Notes: a model not told the origin generated them from the sequence alone. DNA of 64,000 nucleotides from Pseudohongiella acticola (GCF_001758195.1 NZ_MASR01000001.1:62001-126000); one strand, 5' to 3'; positions 8,998-18,338 are shown, counted from the first letter of the stretch. Numbers and translations: made by a program.

Positions 8998-9065
8998 TTT
9001 ATGGGGACGGAGGGAATACTTTTTAACCATAGGTGGTTAAAAAGTATTCCCTCCGTCCCCATAAA
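8998..9065. repeat. REP-like perfect palindrome, 32-bp arms
   Basis: Arms 8998-9029 and 9034-9065 are exact reverse complements around a 4-base TAGG loop. The core is GGGGACGGAGGGAATACTTT. It sits in the divergent space between ylqF and bolA, only 22 bp before the bolA start. The same core recurs at 1691 and 10531 and, in part, between tsf and pyrH. It resembles the palindromes mobilised by REP-associated tyrosine transposases; no such gene is in the window. Confidence 0.93.
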
Positions 9066-9086
9066 ATACGTAGGAGCCGTCACGCC

Positions 9087-9404
9087 ATGAAAACCATGCA
9101 CGAACGAATCGAGGGTAAACTGCAGGCGCAGATCCAGCCCACGCATTACGACATCATCAACGAGAGCCATATGCACAGTGGTCCGGCGACCGAGTCGCAT
9201 TTCAAGTTGATTGTGGTGGCTGAGCATTTCACCGGGCTTAATGCGGTCAAACGGCACCAGGCGCTTTACGGTCTGTTGGCCGAAGAGCTCCGTGAAGGGG
9301 TACACGCGCTGGCGTTGCATACGTACACGCCAGAAGAGTGGGCGCAGAACCAGCAGGGAGCGCCGGATTCTCCCAACTGCCGGGGCGGCAGCCAGGTTGG
9401 ATAG
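9087..9404 (+). CDS. bolA: BolA family protein
   Basis: The 105-aa protein has the BolA fold signature: a helix with RIEGKLQAQ, the stretch SHMHSGPATESHFKLIVV, the RHQALYGLL helix and the conserved VHALALHTYTPEEW. BolA proteins work with monothiol glutaredoxins in iron-sulfur and redox handling and affect cell shape under stress. The ATG at 9087 has TAGGAG 11 bases upstream; an upstream in-frame start would fall inside the palindrome and is rejected. It is divergent from ylqF. Confidence 0.93.
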   Translation: MKTMHERIEGKLQAQIQPTHYDIINESHMHSGPATESHFKLIVVAEHFTGLNAVKRHQALYGLLAEELREGVHALALHTYTPEEWAQNQQGAPDSPNCRGGSQVG

Positions 9405-9684
9405 CAAAAGAGGGTAATCTGGAACTTGCCAATATGTCGTGGCACAAAGGCTCGTTGACCACTATATATAGGAGTGTGGCGGGCAAAATGGGGTGAGTTA
9501 GGCGTGAATTTCTTGCGCGCCTGTTCATTTTCAGTTAAGGTGCCGCCCATCATAATCCGGATTCACCTGTCGACCGACAGAATTTGTACGGATTTTAATA
9601 CGCTAGTGACACGTCTGGATAAGAGTAAAACAATAATCATCAACCCTTAGCTTTATTTGACGTCAACACCAGAGGCCAGGACCG

Positions 9685-10524
9685 ATGCTTGATTTACTCC
9701 GACACCCGAGATTGCCGGTGCTTGCGCGTACCGGAACCATCGCTGCCGTTGCCGTATTCACGCTGACCGCATTCGCACAATATCGTCACGCTTCCGTCAT
9801 TACTCACGAACTGGTCCTGCAACCGCAACCAATGCCGGTAGCGACCGATGCCGTTGTGGTGATGCCTGATTTCGAAGCCGTGACCGATACCAACACCCGC
9901 AAGGAAGCATTTTTTGCCTTCCTGCACTCCCATATCGAGGAAGAAAACGAGCGTGTGCGTGAGACCCGCTTGCGTCTGTTGCCACTGGCGGCGGTTCTGC
10001 GTGCCGGTGAGCCTCTGAGTAAGGTGGAGCGTGCCGATTTTGAGCAGATAGCGTCTGAGTATCGCCTGGAAGAATCCGGCCTGAGCGACCGCGAGCTGGC
10101 CAGAGAGCTGCTGCGTCGTGTCGATATTGTGCCGATGTCACTGGTGATGGCGCAGGCGGCCAACGAGTCGGCCTGGGGAACGTCACGATTTGCCCGTGAA
10201 GGGAACAACATCTTTGGTCAGTGGTGCTTCAATGAAGGCTGTGGCCTGGTGCCGGAACGTCGCCGCAGTGATGCCAGTCACGAAGTACGAAGCTTTGGCT
10301 CGGTCCAGGGCTCGGTACGCGCCTATCTGCGGAATCTGAACACCCATGACAGCTACGCCGAGATGCGCGAGATGCGTGCCCAGATGCGGGCACAGGCGCG
10401 TCCGCTGGATTCCATGGTGTTGGCCCGAGGCCTGACCCGCTATTCAGCGCGCGGCATGGCGTATGTCAGCGAGTTGCAGGACATCATCCGCGTCAATCGC
10501 CTGCACGCCTTCGATCGTAGCTAA
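9685..10524 (+). CDS. Bax-like glucosaminidase (GH73-type) with N-terminal membrane/signal segment
   Basis: The 279-aa protein has an N-terminal hydrophobic segment (GTIAAVAVFTLTAFA, about residues 18-32), a helical linker and a C-terminal glucosaminidase domain. The motif AANESAWGTSRFAREGNN carries the likely catalytic Glu, followed by IFGQWCF and the GSVRAYLRNLNTH region found in Bax-type proteins. It should act on peptidoglycan in the periplasm. It converges with the polysaccharide deacetylase gene; a palindrome lies in the 77-bp gap. The 280 bp upstream to bolA holds no gene; TTGACGTCAA at 9657 is a short palindrome in the likely promoter region. Confidence 0.88.
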   Translation: MLDLLRHPRLPVLARTGTIAAVAVFTLTAFAQYRHASVITHELVLQPQPMPVATDAVVVMPDFEAVTDTNTRKEAFFAFLHSHIEEENERVRETRLRLLPLAAVLRAGEPLSKVERADFEQIASEYRLEESGLSDRELARELLRRVDIVPMSLVMAQAANESAWGTSRFAREGNNIFGQWCFNEGCGLVPERRRSDASHEVRSFGSVQGSVRAYLRNLNTHDSYAEMREMRAQMRAQARPLDSMVLARGLTRYSARGMAYVSELQDIIRVNRLHAFDRS

Positions 10525-10530
10525 AGAACA

Positions 10531-10600
10531 AAGAATGGGGACGGAGGGAATACTTTTTGACCACGAGTGGTTAAAAAGTATTCCCTCCGTCCCCATTCTT
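10531..10600. repeat. REP-like palindrome, 34-bp arms with one mismatch
   Basis: Arms 10531-10564 and 10567-10600 are reverse complements except for one G/A difference, with a 2-base loop. The core is the same GGGGACGGAGGGAATACTTT as at 8998. It fills the gap between two convergent genes, starting 7 bp after the glucosaminidase stop and ending 2 bp before the deacetylase stop, so it could also act as a two-way transcription barrier. Confidence 0.93.
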
Positions 10601-10601
10601 C

Positions 10602-11711
10602 TTAGTCCGCGTTGGTCGGGGTTGGTCGGGTCCAGAACTTGTTGTACCAGTAGTAGCGATTGGTGCCGCGCTTTGGGGCGGTGCAGATGTAGCCGAAGCG
10701 GCGAGCATCGAAGGTCCGGCCGGCGGCTGGCTGAATGCTAAAGTGCACGGCGTCGCGATCAATCCACTCCAGTTCCAGCGGTTCACCACCGGCGTAGCAA
10801 CCAAGTTGGGAGACATTAAAATCTCCGGCCAGTTGCAGGGTGACGGCCGGGCGTCGGCTGTCGGTGATGGGAGAGCGCGGCTCCTGCACTTTGATTTCGA
10901 AGGCTAGCGCCTGCAGCTTGGTTGATGCGGTTTCAATGTCGGCATAAAAACCGGCCAGCGGGAAACGCGGCAGCGCTGTGAAATCCGAGTGATAACCGAC
11001 GGCGCCCGAGTTTTGCGCCAAAGCGATAAATCCCTCATCTGCAACCATCTCGCTAATGTCATTGTCGAACTCACCATAAGGATAGGCCAGGATCTTATGG
11101 TCCTGACCGGTTTCGTCCTGAATGCGTTGCTGCGCGTGCAGCAGTTCGTCGCGCAAACGTTGCAGGCGCTCGGCGTTGCTTTCGTCCGGCAGCGCATCGA
11201 TCATGTGTGGGTGGTTTACCATGTGGTTGGCGATGATGACGCCGGCATCGGCCATGTCGCGGATCTGGTCCCAGTTCATGTAGCCGTTCTGGTTGTCGTC
11301 AATGGGCTGGGTGCTGACAAACAGCGTCATTGGGAAGCCGAATTCCTGCAGCATCGGCAGGCCGGTGGTGTAAATTGATTCGTAGGCATCATCAAAGGTC
11401 AGCGCTGCCACGCGTTCGGGCATGTCTTCCTGGTTTTGCAGGGCTGCCAGCACGCGATCCAGTGGCCACACCGCAAAGTCGTTGTCACGCAGATACTCAA
11501 GCTGGGTGCGCAGTTCGTCCGGAGTCAGGCTGGTGGAGCGGGGGGTTGACTCGGAAACATGATGATACGTGGCAATGACCGCATGCTGCGCATGGGCGTC
11601 TGTGCTACAACCCGCTGTCACTGTCGTTATCAGGGCCAATGCCAGGGCGGTGCCTGCTGCTCGCGCAGGATGTCGGCCCGAACGGGACCGCTGCTTCAGT
11701 TCAGTGCGCAT
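10602..11711 (-). CDS. polysaccharide deacetylase family lipoprotein (CE4/NodB)
   Basis: The 369-aa protein carries a lipoprotein signal ending TVTAGC (Cys35). It has a NodB-type domain with AALTFDDAYESIY (metal-binding Asp) and NHMVNHPHM (His pair), then LAYPYGEFD. These enzymes remove N-acetyl groups from glycans. A C-terminal extension of about 100 residues (QLAGDFNVSQLGCYAGG onwards) is outside the core domain and I do not recognise it. The start has an AAGGAG ribosome site 6 bases upstream. The substrate is unknown; its neighbour, a peptidoglycan glucosaminidase, suggests envelope glycans. Confidence 0.87.
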   Translation of the reverse strand: MRTELKQRSRSGRHPARAAGTALALALITTVTAGCSTDAHAQHAVIATYHHVSESTPRSTSLTPDELRTQLEYLRDNDFAVWPLDRVLAALQNQEDMPERVAALTFDDAYESIYTTGLPMLQEFGFPMTLFVSTQPIDDNQNGYMNWDQIRDMADAGVIIANHMVNHPHMIDALPDESNAERLQRLRDELLHAQQRIQDETGQDHKILAYPYGEFDNDISEMVADEGFIALAQNSGAVGYHSDFTALPRFPLAGFYADIETASTKLQALAFEIKVQEPRSPITDSRRPAVTLQLAGDFNVSQLGCYAGGEPLELEWIDRDAVHFSIQPAAGRTFDARRFGYICTAPKRGTNRYYWYNKFWTRPTPTNAD

Positions 11712-12148
11712 ATCAACTCCTTTGCACGATGGTGTTGCCCCTGATCTTAACCGAGATCAGCGTCCTGATTCTATCCATGTGGCCGGTGTTGCGAGGCCGA
11801 TTCAGGCGTTTGTGTCAGGATGGTCGTATCTGCCCGTAAATATCTCTTTTGCGCGCAGTTTTACTTTAATCGGAGGGCTAGTTGTGGTATAAATGCGCCC
11901 GCTGCAAAACCGGGTGTCCAATGCTGAATTCCGCAAGGGGTCTGAATTGGTCTGTTGACCGGACTGCAGTGCAACTTTTAACTTAACGTCACACATGCAC
12001 CGACACATGTTCTTGGGTGCTCAATTTCAGCGCTCTGACCCTGATATATCACGGGCAGAGGATGGGCTGGCAAGCTGCCAGCACTAACACTGAAAGCGGG
12101 TTAGATCATGGGGTGTATGGAGGCCTAACCCGAAATAAGGTAGATATC
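11712..12148 (+). promoter_or_regulatory. rpsB promoter and structured leader
   Basis: A possible promoter is TTTAAT (11865) - 17 bp - TATAAA (11888). The leader of about 250 nt contains two hairpins: GCTGGCA/TGCCAGC at 12066-12082 and CGGGTTAG/CTAACCCG at 12097-12132. The second ends one base before the AATAAGG ribosome site of rpsB. In E. coli, S2 represses rpsB-tsf through a structured leader with two conserved helices, so this is probably the equivalent element. Confidence 0.6.
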
Positions 12149-12988
12149 ATGACTGAAGTATCAATGAAAGACATGCTCAAGGCTGGCGTCCATTTTGGCC
12201 ACCAGACCCGTTACTGGAACCCAAAGATGAAGCCTTTCATCTTCGGCGCCCGTAACAAGATCCACATCGTTAACCTGGAGCACACCGTGCCCGCGTTCAA
12301 CGAAGCCCTGGCCGCTATCCAGAACCTGGCCGGTGGTAACAAGAAAATTCTGTTTGTTGGCACCAAGCGTGCAGCTGGCAAGATCATCAAAGAGCAGGCC
12401 GAACGTGCTGGCATGCCGTATGTTGATCACCGCTGGCTCGGCGGCATGCTGACCAACTATAAAACCATTCGTGGTTCCATCAAGCGTCTGCGTGACCTGG
12501 AAGCTCAGGAAACCGACGGTACGCTTGAGCGTCTGACCAAGAAAGAAGCCCTGATGCGTCGCCGCGCCAAAGACAAACTGGATCGCAGCATCGGTGGTAT
12601 CAAAGATATGGCGGGTCTGCCGGATGCGCTGTTTGTGATTGACGTTGATCACGAACGCATTGCCATTACCGAAGCCAACAGCCTGCGCATCCCCGTGATT
12701 GGCGTGGTTGATACCAACAGCAACCCTGATGGCATTGATTACCCGATTCCCGGCAACGATGACGCGCAGCGCGCCATTCTGTTGTATGCGACAGCCGTGG
12801 CGGATGCCTGCCTGGCAGGTCGTACCAAGGGCAACCTGGTCAGCGACAGCGACTTTGTAGAAGTTGACGAGAAAGCTGAAGCGGCTGCAGCCGAGAAAAA
12901 AGCGCCTGCAGCGGAAAAAGCACCTGCAGCAGAAGAAGCGCCGGCGGCTGAAGCAGCACCGGCAGCAGACGCGGAGAAGTCGGCCTGA
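12149..12988 (+). CDS. rpsB: 30S ribosomal protein S2, with long acidic/alanine-rich tail
   Basis: The 279-aa protein begins [20 protein letters not shown], the classic S2 start, with the conserved [17 protein letters not shown] and [15 protein letters not shown] blocks. S2 binds the 30S subunit late in assembly, with S1. E. coli S2 is about 241 aa; here the last 40 or so residues form repeats of the type [18 protein letters not shown]. In-frame upstream codons exist, but the conserved N terminus and AATAAGG site fix the ATG at 12149. Confidence 0.98.
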   Translation: MTEVSMKDMLKAGVHFGHQTRYWNPKMKPFIFGARNKIHIVNLEHTVPAFNEALAAIQNLAGGNKKILFVGTKRAAGKIIKEQAERAGMPYVDHRWLGGMLTNYKTIRGSIKRLRDLEAQETDGTLERLTKKEALMRRRAKDKLDRSIGGIKDMAGLPDALFVIDVDHERIAITEANSLRIPVIGVVDTNSNPDGIDYPIPGNDDAQRAILLYATAVADACLAGRTKGNLVSDSDFVEVDEKAEAAAAEKKAPAAEKAPAAEEAPAAEAAPAADAEKSA

Positions 12989-13043
12989 GGTGGCTGATGG
13001 TGCCGACCCCCGGCACCGTGATGATTCGACATACTCCGTTTTA

Positions 13044-13072
13044 GAAAAAAAGGGGCCTTGCCCCTTTTTTTT
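13044..13072 (+). terminator. hairpin terminator/attenuator between rpsB and tsf
   Basis: A stem AGGGGC/GCCCCT with a 3-base loop is flanked by A and T runs and followed by a run of eight T. It sits 55 bp after the rpsB stop and 51 bp before tsf. A partial terminator here would lower EF-Ts output relative to S2. Confidence 0.85.
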
Positions 13073-13122
13073 AACAATTTTTCAGCACTATTTATTTAAG
13101 AATTCAAGTGAGGCTATCGCAA

Positions 13123-13992
13123 ATGGCGAATATTACAGCAGGCATGGTTAAAGAGTTACGTGAGCGCACCGGACTGGGCATGATGGATTGCAAAAAAGCC
13201 CTGGTGGAAGCCGATGGTGACATGGACAAGGCGATTGAAGACCTGCGCAAAGCCAGCGGCCTGAAAGCGGCCAAGAAAGCCGGTCGTACTGCCGCTGAAG
13301 GCATCGTCAAAACCCGTATCGCCGATGACAACAGCTATGGTGTTATCGTTGAAGTGAACAGCGAAACCGATTTTGTTGCCCGTGATGACAGCTTTCTTGC
13401 CTTTGCTGAGGAATGTCTGACTCAGGCATTTGTCAGTAAAGAAGCAGATGCAGCGACACTGGCTGCAGGCGTGGAAAACGATCGCTCTGCACTGGTTCAG
13501 AAAATTGGTGAAAACATCAACCTGCGCCGTGTAGCTGTGGTTGAGGCCGATGTGGTTGACACCTATGTACACAGCAACGACCGCATCGCGGTGCTGGTTG
13601 CCCTGAAAGGCGGTGATGCTGCACTGGCACGTGATGTTGCCATGCACGTGGCTGCGGCCAACCCACTGGTTGTGCGCGCTGATGATGTGCCGTCTGACGT
13701 CCTGGACAAAGAACGCGAAATCTATGCTGCCCAGGCCGCTGAAAGTGGCAAGCCTGCCGAGATCGTGGAAAAGATGATCGAAGGCCGTATCCGCAAGTAC
13801 GTTGCTGAAATCACGCTGCTGGAACAGGCCTTTGTTAAAGACCCTGACCTGACAGTAGGCGCGTTGCTGAAGAAAGCTGGCGCGGATGTGGTGAGCTTTG
13901 TACGTTACGAAGTGGGTGAAGGCATCGAGAAAGAAGTTGTCGACTTTGCCGAAGAAGTTGCTGCACAGGCCGCGGCGTCGAAAAAGCAGTAA
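13123..13992 (+). CDS. tsf: translation elongation factor Ts
   Basis: The 289-aa protein starts [20 protein letters not shown], with [20 protein letters not shown] (the N-terminal EF-Tu-binding domain) and the core-domain motif [14 protein letters not shown]-Ts exchanges GDP for GTP on EF-Tu. The length matches E. coli (283 aa). The ATG at 13123 has GAGG 9 bases upstream; an in-frame GTG 15 bases earlier is rejected. Confidence 0.98.
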   Translation: MANITAGMVKELRERTGLGMMDCKKALVEADGDMDKAIEDLRKASGLKAAKKAGRTAAEGIVKTRIADDNSYGVIVEVNSETDFVARDDSFLAFAEECLTQAFVSKEADAATLAAGVENDRSALVQKIGENINLRRVAVVEADVVDTYVHSNDRIAVLVALKGGDAALARDVAMHVAAANPLVVRADDVPSDVLDKEREIYAAQAAESGKPAEIVEKMIEGRIRKYVAEITLLEQAFVKDPDLTVGALLKKAGADVVSFVRYEVGEGIEKEVVDFAEEVAAQAAASKKQ

Positions 13993-14014
13993 ACAGCACT
14001 GGTCGCCCCAGGCT

Positions 14015-14075
14015 GGGGACGGAGCGTTAGCTCCGTCCCCGGAAATAACCACGAGGGGACGGAACCTTCGTCCCC
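14015..14075. repeat. two short GGGGACGG hairpins between tsf and pyrH
   Basis: Hairpin one has arms GGGGACGGAG (14015-14024) and CTCCGTCCCC (14031-14040). Hairpin two has GGGGACG (14055-14061) and CGTCCCC (14069-14075). Both share the GGGGACGGA core of the long palindromes but lack the GGAATACTTT part. There is no T run, so they are not simple terminators. Confidence 0.85.
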
Positions 14076-14101
14076 GAGCAAAACTGAACCGGACAACTGA
14101 C

Positions 14102-14860
14102 ATGGCAAAAACTGAGAAAAAGTATAAACGCATACTCTTGAAACTCAGTGGCGAGGCGTTGACGGGCGAGGCTGATTTTGGCATCGACCCCAAAGTGCTT
14201 GACCGCATGGCCGTGGAAGTCGGTCAGTTGGTCGGTCTGGGTATCGAGATCGGTGTGGTGATTGGCGGTGGCAACCTGTTCCGTGGCGCAGCACTGCACG
14301 CTGCCGGCATGGAGCGGGTGACCGGCGATCACATGGGCATGCTGGCCACCGTGATGAATGCGCTGGCCATGCGCGATGCACTGGAGAGGGCCGGGATTTC
14401 CACCCGTGTGATGTCGGCCATCCCCATGAGCGGTGTGGTTGAACATTACGACCGACGAGCGGCGATCCGCCATCTGCGCTCTGGTGATGTGGTGATTTTT
14501 GCTGCCGGCACCGGTAACCCGTTTTTTACCACCGATTCAGCAGCCTGCCTGCGCGGCATCGAAATTGATGCCGGCCTGATTCTGAAAGCAACCAAAGTCG
14601 ACGGTGTTTACTCTGCCGACCCCATGCGCGTTCCTGATGCGATCAAGTATGATTACCTGACGTATGATGAAGTGCTGGACAAAAAACTGGGAGTGATGGA
14701 CCTGACAGCAATCTGTCTGGTGCGTGACCACGACATTCCGGTGTGTGTGTTCAACATGCAGAAACCGGGATCATTATTGAACAACGTGATGGGTCAGACC
14801 GATGGTACCTTGATAGGTGTGGTACGCCCAAGCGAGCCGAGTGGCGACGACGCCAACTGA
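14102..14860 (+). CDS. pyrH: UMP kinase
   Basis: The 252-aa hexameric kinase makes UDP from UMP, feeding RNA and nucleotide-sugar synthesis. Visible motifs are [10 protein letters not shown] at the N terminus, [12 protein letters not shown], and [19 protein letters not shown] (nucleotide and UMP binding). The length compares with 241 aa in E. coli. The ATG at 14102 is chosen because [17 protein letters not shown] aligns with the family start; only a weak GGA ribosome site is seen. Confidence 0.97.
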   Translation: MAKTEKKYKRILLKLSGEALTGEADFGIDPKVLDRMAVEVGQLVGLGIEIGVVIGGGNLFRGAALHAAGMERVTGDHMGMLATVMNALAMRDALERAGISTRVMSAIPMSGVVEHYDRRAAIRHLRSGDVVIFAAGTGNPFFTTDSAACLRGIEIDAGLILKATKVDGVYSADPMRVPDAIKYDYLTYDEVLDKKLGVMDLTAICLVRDHDIPVCVFNMQKPGSLLNNVMGQTDGTLIGVVRPSEPSGDDAN

Positions 14861-14871
14861 AGGGGATCAGC

Positions 14872-15429
14872 ATGATTGACGAAATAATCACTGACGCCAG
14901 CGAGCGCATGGACAAATCCCTGCATTCTCTGGAAATTGCGTTCAACAAAATCCGTACCGGCCGTGCCCACCCGGGTATTCTGGACACTGTCATGGTGTCT
15001 TATTATGGCAGCGATACGCCGCTGAACCAGTTGGCCAATATCACCGTGGAAGAAGGCCGTCTGCTGGTCATTGTGCCGTGGGAGCGGGCGTTGATCACGG
15101 AAGTGGAAAAAGCCATTCTGAAATCGGACCTGGGCCTGAATCCGTCCAATAACGGCGAATCCATCCGTTTGCCAATGCCTGCGCTGACGGAAGAAACCCG
15201 TCGCGATTACACAAAACAGGCCAAGACCGAGGCGGAAAATGCCCGCGTTGCCATCCGCAATATCCGCCGTGATGCCAACAGCACCATCAAAGACCTTCTC
15301 AAGGACAAGGAAATCAGTGAAGATGACCAGCGTCGGGCAGAAGATCGCATTCAAAAGCTGACCGACAAGTATATCGCATCGGTTGAGTCGACCTACGGCG
15401 AGAAAGAAAAAGACCTGCTGTCCATCTGA
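14872..15429 (+). CDS. frr: ribosome recycling factor
   Basis: The 185-aa protein has the same length as E. coli RRF. It begins MIDEIITDASERMDKSLHSL and contains KIRTGRAHPGILD and RRDANSTIKDLLKDKEIS, both family hallmarks. With EF-G it splits the post-termination ribosome. AGGGG lies 8 bases before the ATG, and the gene follows pyrH by 11 bp. Confidence 0.98.
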   Translation: MIDEIITDASERMDKSLHSLEIAFNKIRTGRAHPGILDTVMVSYYGSDTPLNQLANITVEEGRLLVIVPWERALITEVEKAILKSDLGLNPSNNGESIRLPMPALTEETRRDYTKQAKTEAENARVAIRNIRRDANSTIKDLLKDKEISEDDQRRAEDRIQKLTDKYIASVESTYGEKEKDLLSI

Positions 15430-15480
15430 CCGGTGGCTGATATTGCAGCTCAAGCCATGGATGCGAGAGGAGACGTCTTA

Positions 15481-16245
15481 ATGGAACAGACCCCGACAGG
15501 CGGTCAGCCCAGGCATATTGCGGTTATCATGGATGGCAATAACCGTTGGGCCAAAGCGCGTGGCCTGCGCGGCAGTGCTGGCCACCGTGCCGGCGCGGAA
15601 GCGGCACGTGAAGTGGTTTATACCTGTGCCGATCTGAGCATAGAGCATCTGACCCTGTTTGCTTTCAGCAGTGAGAACTGGCTACGTCCCAATAAAGAGG
15701 TGCGCGGCCTGATGGCGCTGTTTTTGAGCGTTCTTCAGCGTCATGAAATCCGGCAGCTGCATGAGCGTAACGTGCGGCTGCGCTTTATTGGCAACCGTGG
15801 CAGCTTCTCTCCCCGCCTGCAGAAAAACATGAACGATGTGGAAAAACTGACCCGGAACAATACCGGGATGGTGGTGACCGTTGCCGCTGATTATGGTGGT
15901 CAATGGGATATTGCCCAGGCTTGCCAGCGCATCGCCGAGAAGGTTCAACTGGGTGCATTGCAGGCGGCTGACATTACTGCCGACACCGTGCAACAACACG
16001 CCAGTCTGGCAGATGCACCGGCGCCCGACCTGTGTATCAGGACCGGCGGTGAAAAACGCATCAGCAACTTTCTGCTGTGGCAGTTTGCCTATACCGAACT
16101 GTATTTTGATGATGTCTACTGGCCCGACTTTGGTGCAGACTCCCTGCGCAAGGCGCTGGATGATTTCAGCCGACGCAAGCGCCGCTATGGTGGGCATTCA
16201 GACAGCGATGAAATAACTGAAACTGAGGACACCAAGATTGCTTAA
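15481..16245 (+). CDS. uppS: undecaprenyl diphosphate synthase
   Basis: The 254-aa cis-prenyltransferase makes the C55 carrier for peptidoglycan and LPS O-antigen. It has HIAVIMDGNNRWAKARG (catalytic Asp18), FAFSSENWLRP, and the C-terminal DLCIRTGGEKRISNFLLWQ. The ATG at 15481 has a GAGGAG site 8 bases upstream. The stop overlaps the cdsA start by 8 bases. Confidence 0.97.
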   Translation: MEQTPTGGQPRHIAVIMDGNNRWAKARGLRGSAGHRAGAEAAREVVYTCADLSIEHLTLFAFSSENWLRPNKEVRGLMALFLSVLQRHEIRQLHERNVRLRFIGNRGSFSPRLQKNMNDVEKLTRNNTGMVVTVAADYGGQWDIAQACQRIAEKVQLGALQAADITADTVQQHASLADAPAPDLCIRTGGEKRISNFLLWQFAYTELYFDDVYWPDFGADSLRKALDDFSRRKRRYGGHSDSDEITETEDTKIA

Positions 16246-17143
16246 ACAGCGTGTTGTGACCGCCATTGTCATGTTGCTGGTGCTGTACGCCGGCACGGCA
16301 TGGTTGTCACCGGTCATGTTTGCCGGCTTCCTGAGCCTGGTACTGTTGCCGGCCCTGTTGGAATGGGGCCGACTGATGGGCCTGGTGCGTGATCGCGAAC
16401 GCCTGGCCTGGGTAGGCAGTTTTACTGTCATCCTGTCGCTGATTATCTGGTTTCTGTTGCTGCCTGGCACCGGCGCGCAGGAACAGACCGGGCTGTTTCT
16501 GACTTCAAGTCTGACGCTCAATATCACCGGCGTGGCACTGGTCAGTGTGCTGGCGGTGACGTTCTGGGCCAGCATTTTTTATTTTCTGCGCCGTTACCCC
16601 AGACGTCAGGAGCACTGGCAGGCGCGCTGGCGCATCGGTCTGATGGGCCTGGCCTGCCTGATCCCGACCTGGGTTGGTTTCCTTTATCTGAAAGTCCTGG
16701 CGCCTTCCGGTCTGCTGGTGCTGGTTCTGGTGGCATTGGTCAGTGTCGTTGATATCGGGGCCTACTTTTCCGGCCGGGCCTGGGGCAACGCCAAGCTGGC
16801 GCCGGCGCTGAGCCCGAAAAAATCCTGGGCCGGTTTCTGGGGCGGGCTGGCCAGTTGTGCGGCGCTGACCCTGGGTCTGCTGACCTGGGTGCATACCGAA
16901 TATCAGACCCTGTCGCCGCTAACGTGGGTGGTGTTGTTGCTGGCAGCGCTGCTGCTGGCGGTGTTCTCGGTGATCGGTGACCTGTTCGAAAGCATGCTCA
17001 AGCGTCATCGCGGCATCAAGGACAGCGGTCGCAGCCTGCCCGGGCATGGCGGTGTGCTTGACCGAATTGACAGTCTGGTGGCGGCCACGCCCGTGTTTGT
17101 ATTGGCGATGGTGTTGCTGAGCACCCGGCTCGAGGTGTTATGA
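16238..17143 (+). CDS. cdsA: phosphatidate cytidylyltransferase (CDP-diacylglycerol synthase)
   Basis: The 301-aa integral membrane enzyme makes CDP-diacylglycerol from phosphatidate and CTP. Several membrane segments are visible, and the C-terminal signature [13 protein letters not shown] followed by [19 protein letters not shown] matches the CdsA active site. The start is a TTG at 16238, overlapping the end of uppS, with GAGG 8 bases upstream; no nearby ATG gives a complete first membrane helix. The end overlaps dxr as ATGA. Confidence 0.95.
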   Translation: MLKQRVVTAIVMLLVLYAGTAWLSPVMFAGFLSLVLLPALLEWGRLMGLVRDRERLAWVGSFTVILSLIIWFLLLPGTGAQEQTGLFLTSSLTLNITGVALVSVLAVTFWASIFYFLRRYPRRQEHWQARWRIGLMGLACLIPTWVGFLYLKVLAPSGLLVLVLVALVSVVDIGAYFSGRAWGNAKLAPALSPKKSWAGFWGGLASCAALTLGLLTWVHTEYQTLSPLTWVVLLLAALLLAVFSVIGDLFESMLKRHRGIKDSGRSLPGHGGVLDRIDSLVAATPVFVLAMVLLSTRLEVL

Positions 17144-18336
17144 GCCGTCCCGAAATACAGTCGATCACCGTGCTCGGCGCTACCGGATCGGTTGGTACCA
17201 GCACGCTGGATGTCATTTCACGTCATGATCATTTTCGTGTTTATGCGCTGAGTGCCCATAGCAATACCGCCTTGCTGCTGAGTCAGTGTCTTCAGTTTGA
17301 ACCCCAATATGCCGTGCTCACTGATGAAGATGCAGCTGAATCGCTGCGTCTGCAATTGCGCAAGGCAGGTTCTCAGACGGAAGTGCAGTGGGGCGCGGAG
17401 GCGTTGAGCAGAATCGCATCCGATGCTGACGTCGATGTGGTCATGGCCGCCATCGTCGGTGCTGCCGGCCTGCTGCCGGCGCTGGCGGCTGCGCAAAGCG
17501 GCAAGAAGGTGCTGCTGGCCAACAAGGAATCCCTGGTGATGGCGGGCGAGCTGTTCATGCAGGCGGCCGTGGCCAGTGGCGCGGTAATTCTGCCCATCGA
17601 CAGTGAACACAATGCCATTTTTCAGTGCCTGCCGGCGCCTGCGCAGTCAGCGCGCGGCAATCTGGCCGGGCAGGGTGTGCGCAAGGTGTTGCTGACTGCG
17701 TCGGGCGGCCCGTTTCTGCATACGCCGGTGGAGCAGTTGCATGAGGTGACGCCGGCTCAGGCCTGCAAACACCCTAACTGGGATATGGGGCGTAAAATTT
17801 CCGTCGACTCTGCCTCCATGATGAACAAAGGACTGGAGTTTATTGAGGCGTGTTATCTTTTTGATCTGGCGCCTGAGGCCGTTGAGGTGGTGATTCACCC
17901 GCAGAGCATTGTGCACTCCATGGTTGAATACGCCGATGGGTCAGTGCTGGCGCAACTGGGCAGTCCGGATATGCGGGTGCCGATTGCACATGCCCTGGCC
18001 TGGCCCGAACGTATTGCATCTGGTGCTGACTTTCTGAGTCTGGTGACAAGCCCTGATCTGCAGTTTCTGGCGCCTGACCTGTCCCGTTTCCCGTGCCTGC
18101 AGTTGGGCATGGACGCGGCCCGGCAGGGTGGTTATGCGCCCGCCTGCCTGAACGCGGCCAATGAAATTGCGGTGGCCGCCTTCCTGGCCGGTCAGATCCG
18201 GTTTACCGATATTCCCCGGGTAATTTCTGGCACCCTGGCGCAAATTACTTGTCGCCAGCCGGTCTCTATCGCTATGATTCAACAGCTGGATGCCGAGGCG
18301 CGGGCAGTTGCCTGTGACATCGCAGCGGGGTTCTGA
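17140..18336 (+). CDS. dxr: 1-deoxy-D-xylulose 5-phosphate reductoisomerase
   Basis: The 398-aa enzyme is the second step of the MEP isoprenoid pathway, converting DXP to MEP with NADPH. It has the NADPH loop [38 protein letters not shown] (metal and substrate site), TASGGPF, and [20 protein letters not shown]. Length and motifs match the family. ispD and ispF, steps 3 and 5 of the pathway, lie farther along the same strand. Confidence 0.97.
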   Translation: MSRPEIQSITVLGATGSVGTSTLDVISRHDHFRVYALSAHSNTALLLSQCLQFEPQYAVLTDEDAAESLRLQLRKAGSQTEVQWGAEALSRIASDADVDVVMAAIVGAAGLLPALAAAQSGKKVLLANKESLVMAGELFMQAAVASGAVILPIDSEHNAIFQCLPAPAQSARGNLAGQGVRKVLLTASGGPFLHTPVEQLHEVTPAQACKHPNWDMGRKISVDSASMMNKGLEFIEACYLFDLAPEAVEVVIHPQSIVHSMVEYADGSVLAQLGSPDMRVPIAHALAWPERIASGADFLSLVTSPDLQFLAPDLSRFPCLQLGMDAARQGGYAPACLNAANEIAVAAFLAGQIRFTDIPRVISGTLAQITCRQPVSIAMIQQLDAEARAVACDIAAGF

Positions 18337-18338
18337 TT

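Noticed and set aside
8937-9407. 157-codon N-terminal extension of the YlqF-like GTPase
   Set aside because: The frame is open only because the palindrome and antisense bolA contain no stop. The family start MKINWYPGHM is at 8936.
10463-10816. short frames over the second palindrome, giving peptides such as LKSIPSVPI or GDGGNTF
   Set aside because: These are translations of the repeat itself and recur at each copy; they are not genes.
14011-14080. rho-independent terminator between tsf and pyrH
   Set aside because: Hairpins are present but no T run follows either of them, and pyrH has no obvious promoter of its own.
13156-14208. 350-codon minus-strand frame over tsf and pyrH
   Set aside because: It is a shadow of tsf in the reverse frame and runs through the intergenic hairpins.
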